Positions 56,669 through 64,000 of a stretch of 64,000 nt of DNA are shown in pieces (the first letter of the stretch is position 1; each line of letters opens with the position of its first letter). The notes beneath the pieces are model-generated. The model did no database searches. It had not been told where the DNA came from and worked only from the letters and a program-made list of their open reading frames with translations. Source of the stretch: Mycobacterium asiaticum (lineage in GTDB: Bacteria > Actinomycetota > Actinomycetes > Mycobacteriales > Mycobacteriaceae); NCBI RefSeq assembly GCF_001673365.1, contig NZ_LZLS01000065.1, positions 1 through 64,000 of the forward strand. The letters run 5' to 3'. A program made the translations under genes and the position numbers.

Positions 56669-58876
56669 ATGACCAGTGATTTGACGTCCGACGAAGTAAG
56701 CCCGCGGACCTGGGCCGATGCTTTCCCATGGCTCGAAGGAGCCTCAGGCATCGGTGCCGTCGATTGGTGGAATGAACCGATCGAGAGTACGGACCCAAGT
56801 ACCCGGCGTTCACGGCTCTCCACCATCTCAACCCTGGCAATGGAGCGGTTGACGCGTTGGACCATCGGTGAGATTTTTCCGGGTTTGCCGACTGATGTTG
56901 ACGTAACTGGTCTCGACCTGCCGGTACGGGCACGCAACGTGCTCGGGAAGTACGGGCGTTCGAAACCAGGTCGCCTGCAGGCGACGACTCTCGCCGAGAT
57001 GCTCGACTGGTATCAGATGGGAGCCGGCACCGCCGACGCCATATTGCAAACTCTGGCGGACGTATCGACGTCCACAGCGACACCGACAATCAGAGCCTTT
57101 GCTCCTTCGCCACGGTACGCCGAAGAGTCGGCGGTCATCGGGTTGGATCCACCTGGCTGGGTCGGGTCACTGGTCGAGGACCTCACAAGTATTGCCACTT
57201 GGTACAGCACCATCGGGTCTGTTGACCAACCATTGTTCGGCGGAAACGTTGGGCGCGGCACTCCCGATGAGGTCGTCAAAGCACAGCAGCGCGTCAAGGC
57301 GCTGTGCGTCAGCGACATTCTCACCGAGCAAGAGATCGAACGCGACATCGCAGCCCTGTTCGACGACGCCCTGAGCGTGCTCGATCCACGGGCGACGGAG
57401 GTTCTTGGGGCGCGTCTTTTCGCAGACGATCCTCCGACCCTTGACCAGCTTGGGCAGAAATATGACGTCACCCGCGAGCGGATTCGCCAGATCGAGGGCA
57501 AAGCTCGCGGCACGATGATGACAGTGATCTCGGAGGAAGGCCCGCTGGCGATGGCCGCGCAGAGCGCGCGCGACCTCATCGGAACCATTCGTCCACTCGA
57601 CGATCTCTTAGAGATGATTCCGGCGCTCGGCAAGACAGTCGAACGCGTCGGTCAACCTGCCTGGCGAGTGCTCGACCGACTCGATGACGCCTACGAAATC
57701 GAAGACGGCTGGTGTGTCGTACCTACGATGAGCGCGGCAACAGAGTTCACGCGTACTCAACTTGCAGAGCGAGCGAATCAGTATGGCGTAATCCGGCTCG
57801 ACGAGTTGGAACTGGTTGAGTCAGGGCAACCCGACAGGAAGGCTGCCATCACCGCGGCGTGGCTGACTCACTGCGGCTTCGTCATAAGCGGGGAGTACGT
57901 GCTGACAAGGACGTCATCAGTTGGCGACTATGCAGCGGCCGTTCTGTTCTTGGAGGGCTCGCCGCTGAGTTCCCAGGAGATTGTCGACCGATTCGTCTTC
58001 GATCGAAGCGCGCGTTCGCTGGGAAACTCACTTGGCGCCGACGACCGTTTCGATCGCGTTGACCGTGACCGCTGGGCTCTGAAGGAATGGGGCCTGGAGG
58101 CATACACGGGAATTCGTTCGATGATCCGTGAACTCGTGGCCCGTGGCGGCGGACGGGCACGCCTGGAAGACGTCGTCGAGTACATCACTGGCCGGTATAG
58201 CGTGAGCGCTAGTAGCGTCATCGCGTATTCGGCCGCGGCACCATTTACGACGAAGGATGGAATCGTTCAGTTGGGCGGCGAGCGGACCGCCCGCAAATCT
58301 CCGCGGCAGACGCGGCGACTATTCCGGCGTCCCGACGCATGGGCATACCGCGTTCGCATAACCACCGACCACCTCCGCGGCAGCGGTTCCGTTGCGCCGA
58401 TGGCGATTACGACGATTCTCGACCTCAATGAGGGACAGACGAAACAACTAGACTCTCCGCTCGGACCGCAGTCGATCGCCTGGACCGGCATCCAGCCGCA
58501 GTTCGGCACGATTCGTCGGTTTCTCATGAACGAGGACGTTGCAGCCGGCACCGAGGCGTTCCTTGTCATTCATGACGACCACAGCTTTAGCTTTGAGCAG
58601 GCGCGTGACATCGTCGACGAACCGCTCACGGACGCCCTAACTCTTATCGGAGCGCGCCCGACCGCCGATCCCGCCGAAGCACGCGTCGCTCTGGCGTCTG
58701 CAATCGAGCTGCCCGAGAATTCTCCAGTGTCCAGCATCATCGGGGACTACCGTGCGCGCGGCGACGATGACATTGCCGACCTGCTCCTAGCGGTTCGAGA
58801 GCAGCTTGAGACGGGCCATTCGTCCGCGGGACGTACCCATAACGCCGACGTAGACGAGATTCTGGATCTTTTGTGA
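56669..58876 (+). CDS. Sigma-70 region 4-like/winged-helix protein, first gene of the Dnd-like operon
   Basis: A 735-residue protein. A helix-hairpin-helix stretch (about residues 82-131, LPVRARNVLGKYGRSKPGRL) resembles the RNA polymerase alpha C-terminal domain. LDQLGQKYDVTRERIRQIEG (about 257-278) is a strong sigma-70 region 4 HTH. At about 482-540, VARGGGRARLEDVVEYI and then VSASSVIAYSAAAPF resemble a HARE-HTH-type winged helix. It may be a DNA- or polymerase-binding component or regulator of the operon. ATG 56669 is used; upstream starts lack support. Its stop overlaps the helicase start (GTGA). Confidence 0.72.
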   Translation: MTSDLTSDEVSPRTWADAFPWLEGASGIGAVDWWNEPIESTDPSTRRSRLSTISTLAMERLTRWTIGEIFPGLPTDVDVTGLDLPVRARNVLGKYGRSKPGRLQATTLAEMLDWYQMGAGTADAILQTLADVSTSTATPTIRAFAPSPRYAEESAVIGLDPPGWVGSLVEDLTSIATWYSTIGSVDQPLFGGNVGRGTPDEVVKAQQRVKALCVSDILTEQEIERDIAALFDDALSVLDPRATEVLGARLFADDPPTLDQLGQKYDVTRERIRQIEGKARGTMMTVISEEGPLAMAAQSARDLIGTIRPLDDLLEMIPALGKTVERVGQPAWRVLDRLDDAYEIEDGWCVVPTMSAATEFTRTQLAERANQYGVIRLDELELVESGQPDRKAAITAAWLTHCGFVISGEYVLTRTSSVGDYAAAVLFLEGSPLSSQEIVDRFVFDRSARSLGNSLGADDRFDRVDRDRWALKEWGLEAYTGIRSMIRELVARGGGRARLEDVVEYITGRYSVSASSVIAYSAAAPFTTKDGIVQLGGERTARKSPRQTRRLFRRPDAWAYRVRITTDHLRGSGSVAPMAITTILDLNEGQTKQLDSPLGPQSIAWTGIQPQFGTIRRFLMNEDVAAGTEAFLVIHDDHSFSFEQARDIVDEPLTDALTLIGARPTADPAEARVALASAIELPENSPVSSIIGDYRARGDDDIADLLLAVREQLETGHSSAGRTHNADVDEILDLL

Positions 58877-61011
58877 CCGATACACCACGAGGACTCCGCT
58901 CCCTAACTCTGAACGACCGGTATCGGAGCGACCGAGAAGACGTGGTCCGCAACTTCTTCGTCCCAGCGTTCACCGTTGCAACGAGCTACAGCAGGGCGGT
59001 CGGCTACTTCACCTCCACCAGCCTTGCGCTGTACGCACGCGGCATCGAGATCTTTGCTGAACGCGGCGGATCGATGCGGCTCATCGCGTCTCCTCATCTC
59101 AACGAAGATGACATCGTTGATATCGAGCGTGGCTACGACGTTCGCGCAGTACTAGAACGAGCGACCCTGCGCGAATTGGACGACGAGGATCAGCCGGACA
59201 CGGTTCTCGACGGACTTGGTCTGCTGGGGCGACTCATTGCCGACGGACGCCTCGACATCAAACTCGCGTTCGTCGAGCAAGAGGGCCGGGTCGGCATCTA
59301 CCACGAGAAAATCGGCGTCTTCAGGGACGGGCTCGGTGACCTGGTCGGGTTCACCGGCAGTAGCAACGAGACCTATGGCGGCCTGATGGCCAATTTCGAA
59401 TCGCTCGAGGTTTACCGAGGATGGGTGTCCGGAGATGGCACCCGCGCCCTCCGACTGGAAGCCGATTTCCAATCCCTTTGGTCTAACCAGACACCGAATC
59501 TCAGCGTCGAACGGTTCCCGGATATCGCACGAGAACGGCTCATCAAACTTGGCAGCGACCGGCCATCGCGCCCATTGCCCGCCACCGACAACGCGTTAAC
59601 GCCAAACCCGGCAGAAGTGAATGAACCCACGCGACTGAGCATCCCGTCGAACCTTGAGGTCCGTGATTACCAACGGAAGGCGGTCATGGCATGGCTTGGA
59701 CAGCAAGGTCGCGGCATCCTCAAGATGGCGACCGGCACCGGTAAGACCAAGACCTCCCTGATAGCCGCCACTAAGCTTGGCGATCTGCTGCGTGAGCGCG
59801 AAGAGCCCCTGATCCTCTTAGTTCTGGCGCCGCTGACGCATCTGGTTGACCAATGGATTACCGAAGTCGAAGACTTCGGTGTACGACCGATCGCCGTGTA
59901 CGAATCGAGTGAGAAGTGGCTCCCGATCGTCGAAGAGCAACTGGCAGCAGCGCGCATGGGTCAACGCCCCGTCGTAGCGATGATCGCAACGAACGACTCC
60001 TTCTCCGGTCAGCGCTTCCAATCGATCCTGTCGCGGATTACACAACCACTGCTAGTCATCGCTGACGAAGCACATAACCTCGGTTCCGCAACATACCGTT
60101 CGGCCCTGCCGCAGAACGCAACCTACCGTCTCGGACTCTCAGCGACACCCGAGCGGTGGTTCGACGATGAAGGGACCGATGCCCTCACTGATTACTTCGG
60201 ACCAGTGTGCTTCGAACTCGGTCTCGGCGAGGCAATCGAGATGGGTGCGCTGACGCGTTACCTCTACGTTCCTCGTCTGATAGAGCTCAATGCCGCCGAG
60301 ACCAATCTCTATTTGGACCTTTCGGCTCAGATTGCCAAGCGCATCGCCTCCGGCGACAACCTGAAGGATTCGGACCCGAACTCGCCACTCGGCTTCTTGC
60401 TCCGTCAGCGGGCCGGGGTCCTCGGACATGCCGAAGGCAAAATCGCCGCACTGCGAGCCGATTTGGATGCGCGGCGCGATGAGTGGTTCCAACTCATCTA
60501 CTGCGCCGAAGGGCGGCGGCCGACTGAGCCTGGAGAGCCGCCAGGACCGAGACAGGTCGACGAGGTTATGCACCTTGTGGGCAACGAACTTCGTCTGTCG
60601 GGACATACCTATGTTTCGGAGACGCCGCGCGGCGAACGCAAGGTTCTGCTACGACGATTCGGCAGCGGCAGCGACCTTCGCACATTGATCGCGATGCGCT
60701 GCCTGGACGAGGGAGTAGATATACCCGACGCCCGAGTGGGTTATCTCCTTGCCAGTAGCAGTAATCCACGCCAGTTCATCCAACGGCGCGGCCGTCTGCT
60801 TCGCCGCGCACCTGGGAAGGAACGCGCCGAGATCCTCGATTATTTGGCTGTTCCTCCGGCGGGAGCTCCGGTCAATTTCACCGTAGAGCGGGCTCTTCTC
60901 ATACGAGAATTAGAGAGGGCCAACGAATTTGGGAAGCTGTCGGAAAACTATGAAACGACTTTACGGGCCTTGCGTCCCCTTAAGGAGCGCTATCAACTCA
61001 TGGATATGTAG
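58873..61011 (+). CDS. SF2 helicase with N-terminal phospholipase D-type nuclease domain
   Basis: A 712-residue protein. The N-terminal domain (1-220) has RAVGYFTSTSLALYARG and the HKD motif in YHEKIGVFRD with GFTGSSNE (about residues 143-165), a PLD-type nuclease. The helicase core has Walker A MATGTGKTKTS (about 285-295), VIADEAHNLGS (DEAH, about 396-402), LGLSATPERW and QRRGRLLRR (about 637-645). Such PLD-helicases occur in phage defence loci. GTG 58873 overlaps the upstream stop. The 45 bases after it precede a small gene. Confidence 0.88.
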   Translation: MTDTPRGLRSLTLNDRYRSDREDVVRNFFVPAFTVATSYSRAVGYFTSTSLALYARGIEIFAERGGSMRLIASPHLNEDDIVDIERGYDVRAVLERATLRELDDEDQPDTVLDGLGLLGRLIADGRLDIKLAFVEQEGRVGIYHEKIGVFRDGLGDLVGFTGSSNETYGGLMANFESLEVYRGWVSGDGTRALRLEADFQSLWSNQTPNLSVERFPDIARERLIKLGSDRPSRPLPATDNALTPNPAEVNEPTRLSIPSNLEVRDYQRKAVMAWLGQQGRGILKMATGTGKTKTSLIAATKLGDLLREREEPLILLVLAPLTHLVDQWITEVEDFGVRPIAVYESSEKWLPIVEEQLAAARMGQRPVVAMIATNDSFSGQRFQSILSRITQPLLVIADEAHNLGSATYRSALPQNATYRLGLSATPERWFDDEGTDALTDYFGPVCFELGLGEAIEMGALTRYLYVPRLIELNAAETNLYLDLSAQIAKRIASGDNLKDSDPNSPLGFLLRQRAGVLGHAEGKIAALRADLDARRDEWFQLIYCAEGRRPTEPGEPPGPRQVDEVMHLVGNELRLSGHTYVSETPRGERKVLLRRFGSGSDLRTLIAMRCLDEGVDIPDARVGYLLASSSNPRQFIQRRGRLLRRAPGKERAEILDYLAVPPAGAPVNFTVERALLIRELERANEFGKLSENYETTLRALRPLKERYQLMDM

Positions 61012-61056
61012 TAGACGAATAACCAACGGGCAGGACCCAACGATGAAGGAAACGGT

Positions 61057-61218
61057 GTGACGGATAAGCGGACAGAGCGGCAGGTGCTGGAGGAGCTGAC
61101 GCCGGAGCAGCTCGCACTGTTGAAGCGGGTGTTGGAGATTGAGCGCGCGAAACTTCATATCACGGCGTACGACGCAACCGAGGATTTACTCGCGGCCGTG
61201 AAGGAGATAATTCCGTGA
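61057..61218 (+). CDS. Small helical protein, third gene of the Dnd-like operon
   Basis: A 53-residue protein, mostly predicted helix and charged: TDKRTERQVLEELTPEQLAL, then LKRVLEIERAKLHITAYDAT and EDLLAAVKEIIP. GTG 61057 is 45 bases after the helicase stop and its own stop overlaps the DndD-like start (GTGA). Coupling on both sides and its lack of alternative frames support a real gene, probably a subunit or adaptor. No family recognised. Confidence 0.72.
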   Translation: MTDKRTERQVLEELTPEQLALLKRVLEIERAKLHITAYDATEDLLAAVKEIIP

Positions 61219-63272
61219 AGCTGCAATCCATCACGCTGACGAACTTCCGGCAGTTCAAGGGAACACAGACCCTCGACCTCACATCGGATGCCATCAAGCC
61301 GGTGACGCTGGTCTTCGGTGCCAACGGCGCCGGCAAGACGACACTCCTCAACGCCTTCACATGGGGCCTGTACGGCAACATGTCCGAAGACGTTGAACAG
61401 CAACACCGAATGATCACTGACAGCGTCTGGCGAGCGCTCCCCATCGGCGATTCAGTTGAGGTCGCCGTGGAGATCCGGTTCGACCACGAAGGTCAGGACT
61501 ACCGCCTGCGTAGGAGCGCGCACCTTCGTAAGGAGTCTGACGACCAAGGCCCGCTGTCCCCCACCTTGCAACTATGGACGACCAGAGCGGATGGATCATC
61601 CGAAGTGGTCGAGGTCCCGCAGGAGAAGATCCACACGATCCTGCCCGTCGGCGTCAGCCGGTTCTTCTTCTTCAACGGTGAGCGGATCGAGAACCTGGTG
61701 AAGAAGGGCGCCTACGCCGAAGTGCAGAAGGACATCAAGGTACTGCTCGACTTGGAGCAGGTCGAGCGGGCCATCACCCACCTGCCAAAAGTGAATCGCA
61801 AGCTCACCGACGAACTCAAGAAACATGGTGGCGAAACAGCAAGTGCGATACAGGATGCAATCGATTCACTCACGGACCGGCAGACCAAAGCGAAGGACGA
61901 TCTCAAGCTGATCGAGGGCGACATCGCCAGCCTGACCGAGGAGCGCGACGCAACCTTGGAACTCCTGCGGCAACACAATGAAGCCGCGCCCATCCAAGCC
62001 GAACGCGACGCGGTCTCAACCGAACTGAATGAGGCGCGTACGGCCCACACCGCGGCACGCACCGAGCGCTCGTTGCTAATCGGGACTAAAGGATTCTTGG
62101 CGTTTACCGAGGAGCTAGGTGAGAAGACGAAGGCGATGGCCGACAACCTGTACCAAAAGGGAGCGTTGCCAGCGCCGCTAAAGCGCGAGTTCGTTGACCA
62201 GTTGCTCGAAGAAGGGGCGTGCATCTGTGGGACACCGCTGACAGAACATAGCGCTCCATGGGACCACGTCAAGGAATGGCGCCAACGTGCAGGGCTGCAG
62301 GCGGTAGAGACCGCTTGGCAGCGCCTCAGCGGCCAGATTGATCCGCTGGCGGACGCCCGAGTGAGCCTTCGGGATACGCTGAGCAGCTTGCTTGATCGGA
62401 TTCAGACTGAGCGAGAACGAGTTTCGCGCCTTGAGGCGCGTAAGTCGGAGCTAGACCTCAAGCTCAAAGACAGCCGACTGGAGGACGTACAGCAGCTGGA
62501 AGCAAAACGAATCGATCTGGACGGCCGCATCGCAGTCAAGAATCAGCGTAAGGGATCGTTGCTTGCAGAGCTTGAATCCATTGAGAAAGAGATCGATCAG
62601 AAATCGCGAGAGCGTTCGCGGGCGGAGGTAACTGACGAGCTGGCCCAAAAGGCCCGTTCGCGATCAGAGTTGGTCCTTGCAGTGAAGAAGGCGCTGGAGG
62701 AGATTCTTGCCTTCCGCGAGGAAGACATGCGACAGCGACTCGACGCCGAGGTTAAGGAGGTGTTCAAGGGCATCACCTTCAAGCCGTATGTCCCGACCCT
62801 CAACGAGGGTTTCGAGCTGACGCTGCATCAGAACGTCAATGGTGTGGAACTGCCTGTTCCGAAATCGACTGGCGAGAACCAAATTCTGAGTCTCAGTTTT
62901 GTGGCCGCAGTTTCCAAGCTGGCGCGTGAAATCCGCAAAGGCGGACGGGCTGAAGGCGAAGCTGCGGTCGATGCAGGCACCTTCCCGATCGTCATGGACG
63001 CGGCATTTGGCTCACTTGATCAGGACTACCAGGAAGCGGTGTCGCGAGCGCTCGCGCAGATGGCGCCACAGTTGGTGGTTCTCGTGAGCAAGAGCCAAGG
63101 ACTCGGCAAGGTGGTCACGGAGTTGCTTCCTTATGTAAGCCATCTCGGCGTCATCGAGGCCCACACCACCGCGACAGGCGGTATCGCCGAGGACATCGAG
63201 CTTGAAGGTTCGTCGTATCCCTACATACGATCCGACGATTCCGACCACTCCGAACTGAAGGAGATCAAGTGA
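61215..63272 (+). CDS. DndD-like SMC/Rad50-type ATPase
   Basis: A 685-residue AAA/ABC-type ATPase. The N-terminal TLTNFRQFKG and Walker A FGANGAGKTTLLN (about residues 34-46), a long coiled coil (about 200-520), a CxCG motif (GACICGTPL, about 335), the signature STGENQILSLSF (about 552) and Walker B PIVMDAAFGSLDQD (about 591) follow the DndD plan. DndD supplies ATPase activity in DNA phosphorothioation, but the usual DndB, DndC and DndE partners are absent here. An alternative is an SMC-type defence ATPase of a different system. GTG 61215 overlaps the small gene. Confidence 0.87.
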   Translation: MKLQSITLTNFRQFKGTQTLDLTSDAIKPVTLVFGANGAGKTTLLNAFTWGLYGNMSEDVEQQHRMITDSVWRALPIGDSVEVAVEIRFDHEGQDYRLRRSAHLRKESDDQGPLSPTLQLWTTRADGSSEVVEVPQEKIHTILPVGVSRFFFFNGERIENLVKKGAYAEVQKDIKVLLDLEQVERAITHLPKVNRKLTDELKKHGGETASAIQDAIDSLTDRQTKAKDDLKLIEGDIASLTEERDATLELLRQHNEAAPIQAERDAVSTELNEARTAHTAARTERSLLIGTKGFLAFTEELGEKTKAMADNLYQKGALPAPLKREFVDQLLEEGACICGTPLTEHSAPWDHVKEWRQRAGLQAVETAWQRLSGQIDPLADARVSLRDTLSSLLDRIQTERERVSRLEARKSELDLKLKDSRLEDVQQLEAKRIDLDGRIAVKNQRKGSLLAELESIEKEIDQKSRERSRAEVTDELAQKARSRSELVLAVKKALEEILAFREEDMRQRLDAEVKEVFKGITFKPYVPTLNEGFELTLHQNVNGVELPVPKSTGENQILSLSFVAAVSKLAREIRKGGRAEGEAAVDAGTFPIVMDAAFGSLDQDYQEAVSRALAQMAPQLVVLVSKSQGLGKVVTELLPYVSHLGVIEAHTTATGGIAEDIELEGSSYPYIRSDDSDHSELKEIK

Positions 63273-63742
63273 CAGCCGCGCAGGGCGAGGTCCGGGTTCG
63301 TCGGCCGCAACAGCACGAGGTGCTGATCCAGGAGATGCAGAATGAGGCCAAGTTTCCGACCTACCGCGACATTCTCTTGTTTGCGGCCGCGGTCGGATTT
63401 CACCAGCAGCGCCGCGTTCCGTTCACCGCCAGCTCCGGTGATCCGATTCGATACGGGGTGCTGACCGATCCGGGCTTCAGCGAGGCGCTCATCAACATGA
63501 TCGCCGCGAACGTTGTCTCGGACGACCCGGAGATCATGGACGGCTCGCGACTGGAGGAACGGATCAAGATCTTCGAGGAGTTCGCCAATGGCGGTCTCGA
63601 ATACATCCAGGAGCAGATTAACGTCCGCCACCAGCCGGTCGACCTCGTCGTTATCGACCTCGTGACCGATATCTTGGCCGAAAGCGGTGGAGCAAAGCCA
63701 CTTTCAGTCCAGGAGCTGCTCGGCGGAGTGTCTTGGGGCTAA
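63269..63742 (+). CDS. Dnd system-associated protein 4-like protein
   Basis: A 157-residue protein. RRPQQHEVLIQEMQNEAKFP with TYRDILLFAAAVGFHQQRRVPF and the EFANGGLEYIQEQI segment resemble the family annotated as Dnd system-associated protein 4. This family's function is not known. GTG 63269 overlaps the DndD-like stop, and the gene is last in the five-gene coupled operon, followed by a strong hairpin. The family call is from pattern memory. Confidence 0.68.
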   Translation: MTAAQGEVRVRRPQQHEVLIQEMQNEAKFPTYRDILLFAAAVGFHQQRRVPFTASSGDPIRYGVLTDPGFSEALINMIAANVVSDDPEIMDGSRLEERIKIFEEFANGGLEYIQEQINVRHQPVDLVVIDLVTDILAESGGAKPLSVQELLGGVSWG

Positions 63743-63758
63743 ACCGCCCCCATTCGGA

Positions 63759-63801
63759 ACATCCCCGTTGGCTGAGTCATTAACTCGGCCAACGGGGATG
63801 T
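63759..63801. terminator. Long perfect hairpin between convergent genes
   Basis: ACATCCCCGTTGGC pairs with GCCAACGGGGATGT (14 bp), continued by GAGT/ACTC with one mismatch around a CATTA loop. It ends the five-gene operon and faces the incoming minus-strand gene, so it may terminate both. There is no long T tract, which is usual in mycobacteria. Confidence 0.75.
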
Positions 63802-63817
63802 GTCCAAATAGATTTGC

Positions 63818-64000
63818 CTAGTCTTTCTTGATCACCTCGCCCAGATATGCCTTCGCAAATGTGCCCCAGTACGTGCGCAGTTGTTCGAATTGCGTATCTG
63901 GATCCACGTGGAGGTTCTCGGCTTTCGCATACGCAAGCACCAGCACCTCGATCGCCGCGCTCGCTTTACGGATCAGCGCGACCAACTCCTGCTCGGTGCT
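63818..64000 (-). CDS. Unidentified protein, C-terminal part only
   Basis: Sixty codons run in from the right edge and end at TAG (63818-63820). The frame reads TEQELVALIRKASAAIEVLV then AYAKAENLHVDPDTQFEQLR and ends WGTFAKAYLGEVIKKD, a helical, acidic C-terminus. No family recognised. It converges on the Dnd-like operon, sharing the hairpin at 63759-63801, and may belong to the same region. Confidence 0.6.
   Translation of the reverse strand, partial: STEQELVALIRKASAAIEVLVLAYAKAENLHVDPDTQFEQLRTYWGTFAKAYLGEVIKKD

Noticed and set aside
56669..63742. Standard Dnd phosphorothioation locus
   Set aside because: DndB, DndC, DndE and a cysteine desulphurase are not in the window; only the ATPase and one associated protein resemble that system.

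Overview
The window is high-GC actinobacterial DNA from a Mycobacterium, most likely a slow grower. Evidence: a PE-PGRS-type gene, an MspA-family porin, many short-chain dehydrogenases and acyl-CoA dehydrogenases, and a left part whose gene order follows the M. tuberculosis Rv3051c-Rv3065 block (nrdE-nrdI-nrdH, FMN reductase, TetR, dinB2, SDR, TetR, cyp136, double GntR, fadE22, ligB, cstA, mmr). No rRNA, tRNA, CRISPR array or complete insertion sequence was seen.

Layout. 1-3.2 kb: class Ib ribonucleotide reductase genes. nrdE is interrupted at its active-site cysteine by an intein with LAGLIDADG motifs, and two NrdR-like boxes 32 bp apart precede nrdH. 3.3-8.2 kb: TetR-dinB2, SDR, and a TetR/cyp136 divergent pair with a perfect inverted repeat. 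8.4-10.1 kb: one secreted protein and three tandem lipoproteins of 45-53 residues. 10.2-17.3 kb: a MEDS/HATPase regulator and a lipid-catabolism block (tandem GntR, thiolase-like protein, DUF35 partner, fadE22, SDR). 17.4-27.8 kb: ligB, cstA, an Hsp70-like protein, nitroreductase, MspA-like porin, small envelope proteins, DoxX, an HD protein and an mmr efflux gene broken by an in-frame stop. 27.8-32.7 kb: a HelR/HelD-type helicase behind a 19-bp rifamycin-associated element, then glgP.

33.6-41.7 kb holds one 2702-residue protein with the order FAAL-ACP-KS-AT-KR-ACP-acyltransferase: a one-module lipid synthase that appears to load, extend, reduce and release its own chain. Beside it is a PE-PGRS protein with a C-terminal phosphodiesterase domain. 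44.1-49.9 kb is a ketone-catabolism locus (Baeyer-Villiger monooxygenase, alpha/beta hydrolase, two alcohol dehydrogenases, TetR). The same TGACA-N3-TGTCA repeat lies near both outward-facing promoters.

50-64 kb is an accessory, defence-like region: an Ltp-domain secreted protein, a Doc/antitoxin pair, an orphan HTH protein, a three-gene minus-strand operon (zinc peptidase, zinc-ribbon protein, membrane protein), a YbjN-like protein, and a tightly overlapping five-gene plus-strand operon. That operon encodes a sigma-region-4/winged-helix protein, a PLD-helicase, a 53-residue protein, a DndD-like ATPase and a Dnd-associated-type protein, and ends at a long hairpin. No dndB, dndC or dndE is visible here. 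This operon and the three-gene peptidase operon are the best candidates for an undescribed system.
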